A stretch of DNA of 64,000 nt from Ornithinimicrobium flavum (GTDB lineage Bacteria > Actinomycetota > Actinomycetes > Actinomycetales > Dermatophilaceae), in the NCBI RefSeq assembly GCF_004526345.1, contig NZ_CP038213.1, positions 1,364,001 to 1,428,000 of the forward strand, in the 5' to 3' direction. Positions 16,916 to 25,675 of the stretch are shown one piece after another. Positions within the stretch are counted from its first letter, which is position 1, and each line of letters opens with the position of its first letter. The notes under the pieces are model-generated. The model worked only from the letters and a program-made list of their open reading frames with translations. It was not told the origin of the DNA and did no database searches. The translations under genes were made by a program, and so were the position numbers.

Positions 16916-18037
16916 ATGAGGCGCATGCGAGCCGTGGTGTGGGAAGGTCCGGACGTCCCGATGCAGGTCGAGGAGATCCCCGATCCCCGTCCGGGGCCGG
17001 GGGAGGTGCTCGTCCGGGTCGCCGCCACGGGCGTGTGCCACACCGACCTGCACGTGATGAAGGGTGAGGTCGCCTTCCCGGGGCCGGGCGTCCTGGGGCA
17101 CGAGATCTCCGGCCACGTCGAGGCCCTGGGGGAGGGCGTGGACGGCTTCGCGGTGGGGGACCGGGTGGTGGGGGCGTTCATCATGCCCTGCGGGACGTGC
17201 TCGCAGTGCCGGGACGGGCGCGACGACATGTGCGAGACCTTCTTCGCCGAGAACCGGCTCAGGGGCAACCTCTTCGACGGCACCTCGCGCCTGACCCGGG
17301 CCGACGGCTCGCGCCTGTCGATGTACTCCATGGCCGGGCTGGCCGAGCTCGCCGTCGTCCCGGTCACGGCGCTCGCCGCGCTCCCGGAGTCGCTGCCGCT
17401 GGAGGAGTCGGCCGTCCTGGGGTGCGCCGCCTTCACCGCCTACGGCGCGCTCGCCCGGGCCCAGCACGACATCCGCGGCCGGGCCGTGGCCGTGGTCGCG
17501 GTCGGCGGCGTCGGCTCGGCGATCGTGCAGCTCGCCCGGCACCTGGGGGCCTCGCCGGTCATCGCCGTCGACGTCGACGACGACAAGCTCGCGGCCGTGC
17601 GTGACCTGGGCGCCGACGTCGTCGTCAACTCCCGCACCACCGACGCCCGCGAGGCGGTGCTCGAGGCCACCGGGGGCGCGGGGGCCGAGCTGGTCCTCGA
17701 GGTGCTGGGCCGCCCGGAGACGGTGGAGCTGGGCTTCTCGCTGCTCCGGGAGGGTGGCCAGCTCGTCGTCGTCGGCATCGCCGCCGGGGCGGCGACGGCC
17801 GCGATCCCGATCACGCCGATGGTCCGCCGGGGTATGACGATCACCGGCAGCTTCGGCGCCCGGACCCGCCGCGACCTCCCCGAGGTGGTGCGGCTGGCGG
17901 CCGAGGGGGCGTTCGACGTGCGCCGCACGGTGACCCGCCGGTTCGCCCTGGACGAGGCACCGCAGGCCTACGACCTGCTCGACGCCGGGCGGATCCAGGG
18001 CCGGGCCGTCGTGGTCATGGACCGCCCGAACCCCTAG
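16916..18037 (+). CDS. Zinc-dependent alcohol dehydrogenase (MDR family)
   Basis: Medium-chain dehydrogenase of 373 residues, ATG 16916 (a second ATG at 16925 is possible). Catalytic zinc ligands are visible in GVCHTD and GHE. The structural zinc loop has four cysteines in CGTCSQC...DDMC. The cofactor fold carries AVVAVGGVGSAIVQLA followed by an acidic AVDVDDDK, which favours NAD(H). The gene ends in a CTAG shared with the stop of the converging aldo/keto reductase, so both are packed tightly. Confidence 0.9.
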   Translation: MRRMRAVVWEGPDVPMQVEEIPDPRPGPGEVLVRVAATGVCHTDLHVMKGEVAFPGPGVLGHEISGHVEALGEGVDGFAVGDRVVGAFIMPCGTCSQCRDGRDDMCETFFAENRLRGNLFDGTSRLTRADGSRLSMYSMAGLAELAVVPVTALAALPESLPLEESAVLGCAAFTAYGALARAQHDIRGRAVAVVAVGGVGSAIVQLARHLGASPVIAVDVDDDKLAAVRDLGADVVVNSRTTDAREAVLEATGGAGAELVLEVLGRPETVELGFSLLREGGQLVVVGIAAGAATAAIPITPMVRRGMTITGSFGARTRRDLPEVVRLAAEGAFDVRRTVTRRFALDEAPQAYDLLDAGRIQGRAVVVMDRPNP

Positions 18038-18978
18038 AACCCCGCCGAGGCCTCGTCGAGCTCCGCGACGTCCTGGGGCGAGAGCCTCAACGCGGGCGCC
18101 GCCAGGATGGCGTCCAGCTGTTCGGGCCGGGACACCGAGGCGATCGGTGCGGTGACCCCCTTGGCCAGCAGCCAGGCCAGCGCCACCGTCGCCGGTTCGG
18201 CACCGTGGCGCTCCCCGACCTGCACCAGGGCGTCGACGACCGCGAGGCCGCCGGCCTCGGCATACCTGCGGGCGGCGGAGCCGCGGGCCGCGCCCTCGAA
18301 GTCCGCCTCGGTGCGGTACTTGCCCGTGAGGAACCCGGACGCCAGCGCCGGGTAGGAGAAGACCGCCGCCCCGAACTCCGCGGCGATCGGGGCGTAGTCG
18401 CGCTCGTAGACCTCGCGGGAGACCAGGGTGTAACGGGGCTGGATCGCCTGCGGCACAGCCAGACCCCGCTCCCGGGCGGTCCCGAACCACTCCCGCATCC
18501 GCTCCGGCGAGAAGTTGGAGAGCCCGACGGCCCGGACCTTCCCGGACGCCACGAGCGAGGAGAAGGTGGCGACCTGCTCGGCGACCGGGACGTCCTCGTC
18601 GTCGTAGTGCGCGTAGTAGAGGTCGATCCGGTCGGTGCCCAGCCGCTCGAGGGACTCGTCGAGCGCCGCGACGACGTTGTCGTGCGCTAGCCCCTCCCGA
18701 CCCGGCTTCCGACAGACCTTGGTGGCGACCACCACGTCGTCGCGGTTGTCCCGCTCGCGCATCCAGTCGCCGATCAGCCGCTCGGACTCGCCCCCCTCGT
18801 GCCCGTCGACCCAGCAGGAGTAGGCGTCGGCCGTATCGACGAAGCTGCCGCCGCCCTCGAGAAACCGGTCGAGGACGGCGTAGGTCGCGTCCCGGTCGGC
18901 CGTCCAGCCGAAGGGGTTGCCGCCCAGGTTGATCGGCAGGAAGGGGCGGTCGGAGGGTAGGAAGGCGGGGAGATGCAT
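18034..18978 (-). CDS. Aldo/keto reductase
   Basis: TIM-barrel NADPH oxidoreductase of 314 residues starting at ATG 18978. The catalytic tetrad is complete: D48, Y53 (DTADAYSCW), K87 (ATKVC) and H124 (YYAHYDD). The C-terminal cofactor-binding segment includes IASVSRPEQLDAILAA. It is divergent from the sugar-transport operon and convergent with the alcohol dehydrogenase. Physiological substrate not evident. Confidence 0.9.
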   Translation of the reverse strand: MHLPAFLPSDRPFLPINLGGNPFGWTADRDATYAVLDRFLEGGGSFVDTADAYSCWVDGHEGGESERLIGDWMRERDNRDDVVVATKVCRKPGREGLAHDNVVAALDESLERLGTDRIDLYYAHYDDEDVPVAEQVATFSSLVASGKVRAVGLSNFSPERMREWFGTARERGLAVPQAIQPRYTLVSREVYERDYAPIAAEFGAAVFSYPALASGFLTGKYRTEADFEGAARGSAARRYAEAGGLAVVDALVQVGERHGAEPATVALAWLLAKGVTAPIASVSRPEQLDAILAAPALRLSPQDVAELDEASAGF

Positions 18979-19005
18979 GCCCCGACGCTAACCCGGTGAG
19001 GGGGG

Positions 19006-19035
19006 TTGACAGCGCAGCCGCGCCACCCCCAGACT
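19006..19035 (+). promoter_or_regulatory. Sigma-70-type promoter of the beta-glucoside operon
   Basis: TTGACA at 19006-19011 is a perfect -35 hexamer. CAGACT at 19030-19035, 18 bases downstream, is a weak -10. The LacI-type operator begins directly after it, so bound repressor would cover the transcription start. Confidence 0.55.
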
Positions 19036-19057
19036 GTTGTGAGAGCGCTCTCACAAC
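19036..19057. promoter_or_regulatory. Perfect 22-bp LacI-family operator
   Basis: GTTGTGAGAGC followed by its exact reverse complement GCTCTCACAAC, with the central CG expected of LacI/GalR-family sites. It lies 33 bases upstream of the binding-protein start and just after the promoter. The likely ligand protein is the LacI regulator encoded at the end of the same operon. Confidence 0.8.
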
Positions 19058-19090
19058 TCTCGTCGAGCGCCTCGAGACAAAGGAGTCGGT

Positions 19091-20394
19091 ATGCCGCGCA
19101 CATCCCCCACCTTCCCCCTGCTGGCCTCCGCGGCCGCCGCGAGCCTGCTGCTCAGCGCCTGCGGCGGCGATGCCGAGGCCGAGCCCGGTGAGGGAGCCTC
19201 CGGGTCCGCCGGCGGGGACGGCGAGCAGGTCTCCCTGACCGTCGCCACCTTCAACGAGTTCGGCTACGAGGAGCTGCTCAGCGAGTACGAGGACGCCAAT
19301 CCTGGCGTTACCGTCGAGCATGTCAAGGCCGACACCGCGGACAACGCCCGCGCCGCCCTGCGCAACAGCCTGGGCGCCAACTCCGGTGCCGCCGACATCG
19401 AGGCCATCGAGGTGGACTGGTCACCGAGTTCCGGCAGTACCCCGACAAGTTCGCGGACCTGGCCGATCCCGAGGTCGAGGGTCGGTGGCTGGACTGGAAG
19501 ACCGAGGCGGTCACGCTCGAGGACGGCAAGCTCATCGGCTACGGCACCGACATCGGTCCGGAGGCGGTCTGCTACCGCGCCGACCTGTTCGAGGAGGCCG
19601 GGCTGCCGACCGACCGTGAGGAGGTCGCCGAGCTGCTCGGGGACACCTGGGAGGACTACTTCGCCGTCGGCAGGGAGTTCGTCGCCGCCTCCGACGCCGC
19701 GTGGTACGACTCCGCCGGGGCGCTGTGGCAGGGCATGATCAACCAGGTCGAGCGTGCCTACGAGGACGAGGACGGCGAGATCATCGCCACGACCAACCCG
19801 GAGGTCCGCGCCCTCTACGACCAGGTCCTGCAGGCCTCCGTGGACGACGAGCTGTCCGCCGGCCTGGGCCAGTGGAGCAGCGACTGGAGCTCCTCCTTCC
19901 AGGAGGACGAGTTCGCCACCATGCTGTGCCCGGGCTGGATGCTGGGCGTCATCGAGGGCAACGCCGAGGGTGTCGAGGGCTGGGACGTCGCCAACGTCTT
20001 CCCCGGCGGCGGCGGCAACTGGGGCGGTTCCTACCTCACCGTCCCCGCGCAGGGTGACAACATCGAGGAGGCCAAGAAGCTGGCCGCCTGGCTCACCGCC
20101 CCGGAGCAGCAGGTCAAGGCCTTCGCCGCCAAGGGCACCTTCCCCAGCCAGGTCGAGGCGCTGGAGTCCGAGACCCTGCTGAGCTCGACCAACGCCTTCT
20201 TCAACGACGCCCCTACCGGGCAGATCTTCGTCGAGCGGGCCGAGGCCGTGACGATGCAGCCGCAGAAGGGTCCGAAGTACTTCGACATCAACACCGCCAT
20301 GGCCGACGCCATCACCCGCGTCGACGTCGACGGCACCGACGACCCCGAGAGCAGCTGGGCGAAGTTCGTCGCAGCCGTGGAGGCGCTGGGCTGA
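19091..20394 (+). pseudogene. Sugar ABC transporter substrate-binding lipoprotein, frame broken at 19420
   Basis: Family 1 extracellular solute-binding protein that would deliver a glucoside or oligosaccharide to the two permeases downstream. ATG 19091 has AAGGAG 6 bases upstream; the signal peptide ends in LLLSACGG, a lipobox. The frame is good to EVDW (19420) and then degenerates. The next frame continues the family sequence (TEFRQYPDKFADL, then LWQGMINQVERAYEDEDG) to the stop at 20394. One extra G after 19420 (TGG-GTC) would restore an uninterrupted protein of about 434 residues. The downstream genes are intact, so a sequencing error is quite possible. Confidence 0.85.
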
Positions 20395-20395
20395 C

Positions 20396-21382
20396 GTGGG
20401 AGCCGCCACCACGGCCCCTCCGGCCACCACCGCAGGGCCGCTCCCGGTCCCGCCCCCGCCCCGGCGGGGGCGGGGGCGAGGGCGGCTGGCCCGGCTGGAC
20501 GTCACCGTCTCGCCCTACCTCTATATCGCGCCCTTCTTCCTGCTCTTCCTCGTCACCGGCCTCTTCCCCCTGGTCTACACCGGCTGGGTCGCGCTGCACG
20601 ACTGGGACCTCATCATGGGCAAGGGCGAGTTCGTGGGTATGGCGAACTACCTCGACGTGCTCACCGGACGGGGTTTCTGGCGCGCGCTGGCCAACACCGT
20701 CAGCATCTTCGTGCTGTCCTCGGTGCCGCAGATCGCGGCCGCCCTGCTCATCGCGACCCTGCTGGACCGCAACCTGCGGGCGAGGACCTTCTGGCGCATG
20801 GGCGTCCTGCTGCCCTACGTCGTCGCGCCCGTGGCCGTCGCCCTCATCTTCAACAACCTCTTCGCCGACCGCTTCGGCCTGGTCAACCTTCTCCTGGAGA
20901 CCGCCGGTATGGAGCCCGTCCGCTGGCACTCCGACCGGCTGGCCAGCCACATCGCCATCGCCACCATGGTCAACTTCCGCTGGACCGGCTACAACGCGCT
21001 GATCCTGCTGGCCGCGATGCAGGCCATCCCGCGCGACCTCTACGAGCAGGCGGCCATCGACGGGGCCAACGCCTGGCGGCAGTTCTGGTCGGTGACCGTG
21101 CCGATGCTGCGGCCCACGTTGATCTTCGTCGTCATCACCTCCACCATCGGCGGGCTGCAGATCTTCGACGAGCCGAAGATGTACGACCAGTTCGGCCGCG
21201 GAGGTGCGGACCAGCAGTGGCAGACGCTGACGATCTACCTCTACGAGCTGGGCTGGACCCGGGCCGACTTCGGTGCGGCCTCGGCGGTGGCGGTGCTGCT
21301 CTTCGGCATCATCGTCGCCTTCGGCCTGGTCAACTTCCTGCTCACCCGACGGATCGCGCACGAGGACGGAGGACGTCGATGA
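20396..21382 (+). CDS. Sugar ABC transporter permease (MalF type)
   Basis: Inner-membrane permease, 328 residues from GTG 20396, one base after the binding-protein stop. A Pro/Arg-rich cytoplasmic N-terminus (about 1-38) precedes six predicted helices. The EAA loop that contacts the ATPase is present as EQAAIDGANAWRQFW. No ATP-binding subunit is encoded in this operon; actinomycetes often share a multitask MsiK-type ATPase encoded elsewhere. Confidence 0.9.
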   Translation: MGAATTAPPATTAGPLPVPPPPRRGRGRGRLARLDVTVSPYLYIAPFFLLFLVTGLFPLVYTGWVALHDWDLIMGKGEFVGMANYLDVLTGRGFWRALANTVSIFVLSSVPQIAAALLIATLLDRNLRARTFWRMGVLLPYVVAPVAVALIFNNLFADRFGLVNLLLETAGMEPVRWHSDRLASHIAIATMVNFRWTGYNALILLAAMQAIPRDLYEQAAIDGANAWRQFWSVTVPMLRPTLIFVVITSTIGGLQIFDEPKMYDQFGRGGADQQWQTLTIYLYELGWTRADFGAASAVAVLLFGIIVAFGLVNFLLTRRIAHEDGGRR

Positions 21383-22194
21383 GGCGCCCCGGATGGATCG
21401 TCTACGGCCTGCTCGCCGCCGTCGTGCTGGGCAGCATGTTCCCGCTGTGGTGGTCGGTCGTCGTGGCCAGCCACGACTCGACGGTGCTGGCGCGCGACCG
21501 CTTCCCCCTGCTGCCCGGCGGCAACTTCTTCCGCAACGCGGCCACCGTGCTGGACACGGTGCCCTTCTGGAGGGCGACGCTGAACTCGATCATCGTCTCC
21601 ACGACGGTCTCCGCCTCGGTGGTCTTCTTCTCGACCCTGGCCGGCTACGCGTTCGCCAAGCTGCGCTTCCGCGGGTCGGGTCCCCTGCTCGTCTTCGTCA
21701 TCGCGACGATGGCGGTGCCGACCCAGCTCGGAGTCGTCCCGCTCTACCAGGTCATGGCCCGGCTGGGCTGGACCGGTGAGCTCACCGCGGTCATCGTGCC
21801 GGGGCTGGTCACCGCCTTCGGGGTGTTCTGGATGACCAGTACCCTCGCGCAGGCGGTGCCCGGGGAGCTCATCGAGGCCGCCCGGGTCGACGGCGCCAGC
21901 ATGTTCCGCACCTTCTGGCACGTCGGCCTCCCGGCCGCCCGGCCGGCCGCCTCGATGCTCTTCCTGTTCACCTTCGTGGCCACCTGGACCAACTTCTTCT
22001 GGCCCTTCATCGTGCTGGGCCCGTCCAACCCGACCCTGCCGGTGGCGCTGCAGCAGCTGCAGGCCGCCCACTTCGTGGACTACTCCCTGGTCCTGGCCGG
22101 CGCCGTGCTGGCCACGATCCCCCTTCTCGTGCTGTTCGTCGCCGCCGGTCGCCAGCTGGTGTCCGGCATCATGCAAGGAGCCGTCAAGCAATGA
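21379..22194 (+). CDS. Sugar ABC transporter permease (MalG type)
   Basis: 271-residue partner permease whose ATG overlaps the previous stop (ATGA). It has the expected N-terminal helix, a periplasmic region, and the EAA loop IEAARVDGASMFRTFW. Ends in QGAVKQ, with its stop overlapping the GH1 start. Role: second half of the translocation channel for the sugar taken up by this operon. Confidence 0.9.
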   Translation: MRRPGWIVYGLLAAVVLGSMFPLWWSVVVASHDSTVLARDRFPLLPGGNFFRNAATVLDTVPFWRATLNSIIVSTTVSASVVFFSTLAGYAFAKLRFRGSGPLLVFVIATMAVPTQLGVVPLYQVMARLGWTGELTAVIVPGLVTAFGVFWMTSTLAQAVPGELIEAARVDGASMFRTFWHVGLPAARPAASMLFLFTFVATWTNFFWPFIVLGPSNPTLPVALQQLQAAHFVDYSLVLAGAVLATIPLLVLFVAAGRQLVSGIMQGAVKQ

Positions 22195-23633
22195 CCCCCG
22201 ACCTGACCTTCCCCGAGGACTTCCTCTGGGGGGCGGCCACCGCCTCCTACCAGATCGAGGGTGCCGGCGACGCCGACGGGCGCTCCGAGAGCATCTGGGA
22301 CACCTACGCCCGCACCCCCGGGATGGTCCTGCTTGGCCACGACGGGTCCGTGGCGTGCGACCACTACCACCGGTACCCCGAGGACGTGGCGCTCATGCGC
22401 GACCTCAACCTCTCGGCATACCGCTTCTCGCTGGCCTGGCCGCGCGTGATGCCGGACGGGCGCACGCTCAACCCGAAGGGTCTGGACTTCTACTCCCGCC
22501 TCGTGGACGAGCTGCTCGGGGCCGGCATCACCCCGTGGCTCACCCTCTACCACTGGGACCTGCCCCAGGTGCTGGAGGACGCCGGGGGCTGGCCGGAGCG
22601 CGACACGACGCTGCGGCTGCTCGACTACGCCGGCGTCGTGCACGACGCGCTGGGGGACCGGGTGCGGCACTGGACGACGCTCAACGAGCCCTGGTGCTCG
22701 GCGTTCCTCGGGTATGCCGCGGGCCGGCACGCCCCCGGGCGCACCGAGCCGGTGGCGGGCCTGAGGGCCGCGCACCACCTTCTGCTCGGCCACGGCCTGG
22801 TGGTGGAGGAGCTGCGTCGGCGCGATCCCTCGCTGCAGCTGGGGCTGACGCTCAACTTCACCGACACCCAGCCGCTGGACCCGACCTCCGGCCGGGACCT
22901 CGACGCCGCCCGCCGGCTCGACGGGCTCGCCAACCGGTTCTTCGTCGAGCCGGTCATGCTCGGCGCCTACCCCGGCGACGTGCTCGAGGACCTGGGCGAC
23001 CTGTGGCCGCAGGACCTGGTGCGCGACGGCGACCTGGCGACGATCTCGACCCCGATCGACGTCCTGGGCGTCAACTACTACGCCAGCCAGACCGTCACCG
23101 CCGGCTGCGAGCCGGAGCGGGCGCCGGTGGCGGCCGCCCAGGCCCGACGCTACGACGACCCCTCCCCGGCGATCGGGTCCGAGCACGTGGCGGTGGTCCG
23201 CCGCGGGGTCCCGGTCTCCGACATGGGGTGGGAGATCGCGCCGACCGGGCTGAGCGACCTGCTGCTGCGCCTGCACAAGGACTACACCGGTGCCGCCGGT
23301 GTCCGGCTCTACGTGACGGAGAACGGCATGGCCGACGACGACCTGCCGGACGCCGACGGTTTCGTCGAGGACCCGGCTCGGGTGGCCTACCTCGACGGGC
23401 ACCTCCGCGCGGTCCACGACTCGATGGAAAGGGGTGCCGACGTCGGCGGCTACTTCGTCTGGTCGCTGCTGGACAACTACGAGTGGGCCTGGGGTTACAC
23501 CAAGCGTTTCGGCATCGTCCGGGTGGACTACGACACCCAGCGGCGCACGCCCAAGGCCAGCGCCCGGTGGTACGCCGACGTGGCAGGATCGGGGGCGATC
23601 CGGAGCGTCCCGGCCCCGGTCAGTCCCGAGTGA
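22191..23633 (+). CDS. bglB: Beta-glucosidase, glycoside hydrolase family 1
   Basis: Cytoplasmic GH1 retaining glycosidase of 480 residues, ATG overlapping the upstream permease stop. It opens with FPEDFLWGAATASYQIEGA, the family signature. The acid/base Glu is E166 in TLNEPW and the nucleophile is E377 in VTENGM. No signal peptide, consistent with hydrolysis of imported cellobiose-like or aryl beta-glucosides inside the cell. Exact specificity (glucoside versus galactoside or fucoside) cannot be read from sequence alone; the symbol is generic. Confidence 0.92.
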   Translation: MTPDLTFPEDFLWGAATASYQIEGAGDADGRSESIWDTYARTPGMVLLGHDGSVACDHYHRYPEDVALMRDLNLSAYRFSLAWPRVMPDGRTLNPKGLDFYSRLVDELLGAGITPWLTLYHWDLPQVLEDAGGWPERDTTLRLLDYAGVVHDALGDRVRHWTTLNEPWCSAFLGYAAGRHAPGRTEPVAGLRAAHHLLLGHGLVVEELRRRDPSLQLGLTLNFTDTQPLDPTSGRDLDAARRLDGLANRFFVEPVMLGAYPGDVLEDLGDLWPQDLVRDGDLATISTPIDVLGVNYYASQTVTAGCEPERAPVAAAQARRYDDPSPAIGSEHVAVVRRGVPVSDMGWEIAPTGLSDLLLRLHKDYTGAAGVRLYVTENGMADDDLPDADGFVEDPARVAYLDGHLRAVHDSMERGADVGGYFVWSLLDNYEWAWGYTKRFGIVRVDYDTQRRTPKASARWYADVAGSGAIRSVPAPVSPE

Positions 23634-23641
23634 GGAGCCCC

Positions 23642-24649
23642 GTGAGCGCGCGCAGGTCGCCGACCCTGGAGGACGTCGCCGCTCACGCGGGGGTGTCGCG
23701 GGCGACGGCCTCGCGGGTGGTCAACGACGACCCGCGGGTCCGGGACCACGCCCGGGCGGCCGTGGCGGCGGCCATCGCCGAGCTGGGCTACCGGCCGAAC
23801 CGGGCGGCTCGCTCGCTGGTCGTCCGCGAGCCGGACTCGGTGTCGGTGCTCATCCACGAGCCGGACGCGCGCATCTTCGCCGACCCGTTCTTCGGCGGGC
23901 TGCTGCGGGGCGTGGGGCAGCGGCTGTCGCGGACCTCGTTGCAGATGGTGCTGCTCATGGGCGACCCGGAGACCGACTCGTCCCGGATGGTGCGCTACCT
24001 GCGCGGCGGGCACACCGACGGTGTCATCGTCGTCAGCGCGCACCGCTCCGAGGAGCTCATCCGGGCCCTGCTCGAGACGCGGCTGCCGACGGTGTTCGTC
24101 GGCCGTCCCCTCGCCGACCCCGACACCTTTCCCTACGTCGATGTCGACAACCGGGAGGGCGGACGGCTCGCCACCCGCCGGCTGGTGGAGCGGGGCTGCC
24201 GGCGGATCGCCACCATCAGCGGGCCGGGCGACATGGCGGCCGGCGTCGACCGGCTCGAAGGCTGGGGCGAGGTGGTGCGGGACGCGGGGCTGGACACCGA
24301 CCTGGTCGTCCCCGGGGACTTCACGGCGAGCGGCGGGGCCGCGGCCATGAGGCGGCTCCTGGAGGCCGCACCCGACCTGGACGGCGTCTTCGCGGCGTCC
24401 GACCTCATGGCGGCGGCCGCGATGTCCGAGCTGCACGCGACGGGCCGCCGGGTGCCCGACGACGTGGCGCTCGTCGGTTTCGACGCCTCCGCCGCGGCCG
24501 GGATGACGCACCCGCCGCTGACGACGGTCTCCAACCCCGTGTCGGAGATGGCGGTCCGGGCCACCGACCTGCTGCTGCGCCGGATGGAGGGCGAGCAGGT
24601 GGAGCCGGAGATCCTGCCGACCCGGCTGGTCCCCGGTGGCACCGCCTGA
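23642..24649 (+). CDS. LacI-family transcriptional regulator of the beta-glucoside operon
   Basis: 335-residue repressor from GTG 23642. The N-terminal helix-turn-helix is at about 8-28 (LEDVAAHAGVSRATASRVV) with the hinge helix ending YRPNRAARSLV. The periplasmic-binding-protein-like effector domain follows (about 65-335, including VGFDASAAAGMTHPPLTTV). It is the last gene of the operon whose promoter carries the 22-bp palindrome, so it probably autoregulates and is relieved by an imported sugar. Confidence 0.9.
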   Translation: MSARRSPTLEDVAAHAGVSRATASRVVNDDPRVRDHARAAVAAAIAELGYRPNRAARSLVVREPDSVSVLIHEPDARIFADPFFGGLLRGVGQRLSRTSLQMVLLMGDPETDSSRMVRYLRGGHTDGVIVVSAHRSEELIRALLETRLPTVFVGRPLADPDTFPYVDVDNREGGRLATRRLVERGCRRIATISGPGDMAAGVDRLEGWGEVVRDAGLDTDLVVPGDFTASGGAAAMRRLLEAAPDLDGVFAASDLMAAAAMSELHATGRRVPDDVALVGFDASAAAGMTHPPLTTVSNPVSEMAVRATDLLLRRMEGEQVEPEILPTRLVPGGTA

Positions 24650-24655
24650 GGGCGG

Positions 24656-25609
24656 TCAGCCGTGCCGGCGGGCGAAGGCGTCGAGGATCTCCCGGCTGAC
24701 CCGGCCCCGGTCGGAGACGGCATACCCCTGCTCCCGCGCCCAGGCCCGCACCTGGGCCGGTGACGGGGAAGCGGCGGCCGGCAGCGGGCTGGCCTCGAGC
24801 CGGGTATGCCGCTCCTCACCGGCGTGCACGACGGCGGCGGCCAGGAAACGGTAGGTCCACTCCTGGGCCAGGGCCCGGGTCTCGCAGAAGACGATGGGCA
24901 CGGTGGGGAAGCGGGCCTGGCTCTCGCCGAGGGCGTCCGCGACAACCGCGGGCCGCACGCGGTCGAGCTTGAAGACCGCGGAGTAGCGGTCCTCGACCAC
25001 GACTGCGGCCGCGGGCAGGGCCGCCAGGTCGGCCAGCAGGTAGCGCATCCGACCGCTGGTGAGGGTGGACACGAGGTCCTGCAGGGACTTGCGCTCGACG
25101 GCCGCGACGATCTCCTGGCCGACGCTGACGCCGTAGTCACCGGCCCGCAGCGCCCGCCGCACCGTCGTGGCCTGCTGATGGTCGAAGGTCCAGGCGTAGC
25201 GCTCGTGGCTGTCCACGACGATCTCCAGCTCCGGCAGGCCGGAGGCCCGGGCGCTCGGCAGCGCCACCGCGGGCCGGGCCTGCTTCGCGGTGCGGGCGGT
25301 CTGCCAGAAGATCGCCTCCCGGCCGCCGCGGACGCGGGTGAGGACGAACTGCGAGCGGTTCTCCCGGCCGCGGTCGAGCACGAGGTCGATCGAGGCGCCC
25401 CGGCGCACGCAGGATCGGGTGGGGACGACCTCGACCACCTCGGGGTCCAGCGGCCAGCCGACCGCACGGTGGCAGTAGACCTTGCCGGTGCGCGGCCAGG
25501 TCTCCTTGGCCTTGAGCACGATCCCATCCTCCCCGAGGGGGATCCGCAGAAGGTAGGGCAGCGTGGTGCCCTCCTCCGGGTTGCGGGCGATGACGAAGTC
25601 GTCGGGCAC
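24656..25609 (-). CDS. ERCC4-nuclease-domain protein with C-terminal Lsr2-like DNA-binding domain
   Basis: 317 residues from ATG 25609. The middle (about 127-215) is an ERCC4/XPF-type nuclease: ELEIVVDSHERYAW, then GDYGV (about 158) and VERKSLQDL (about 172-180), which supply the GD...ERK...D metal-binding set. The C-terminal 35 residues (SPAQVRAWAREQGYAVSDRG) resemble the Lsr2 C-terminal domain, whose RGR tip reads the minor groove of AT-rich DNA. The first 120 residues are unassigned. This suggests a structure- or AT-directed nuclease; no partner gene is adjacent. It converges with the LacI gene. Confidence 0.8.
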   Translation of the reverse strand: MPDDFVIARNPEEGTTLPYLLRIPLGEDGIVLKAKETWPRTGKVYCHRAVGWPLDPEVVEVVPTRSCVRRGASIDLVLDRGRENRSQFVLTRVRGGREAIFWQTARTAKQARPAVALPSARASGLPELEIVVDSHERYAWTFDHQQATTVRRALRAGDYGVSVGQEIVAAVERKSLQDLVSTLTSGRMRYLLADLAALPAAAVVVEDRYSAVFKLDRVRPAVVADALGESQARFPTVPIVFCETRALAQEWTYRFLAAAVVHAGEERHTRLEASPLPAAASPSPAQVRAWAREQGYAVSDRGRVSREILDAFARRHG

Positions 25610-25618
25610 GGCCGTGGC

Positions 25619-25660
25619 TCAGCCGCTCAGCAGGCTGCGGAGGAAGCACGAACGGGTCAT
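25619..25660 (-). CDS. Possible 13-residue leader peptide
   Basis: An ATG at 25660 after a G-rich run encodes MTRSCFLRSLLSG and stops 9 bases before the ERCC4-Lsr2 start. The main gene has no clear Shine-Dalgarno of its own, so coupling through a leader is possible. Short ORFs are frequent by chance, so confidence is low. Confidence 0.25.
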   Translation of the reverse strand: MTRSCFLRSLLSG

Positions 25661-25675
25661 GCCCCCCACGGTAGG

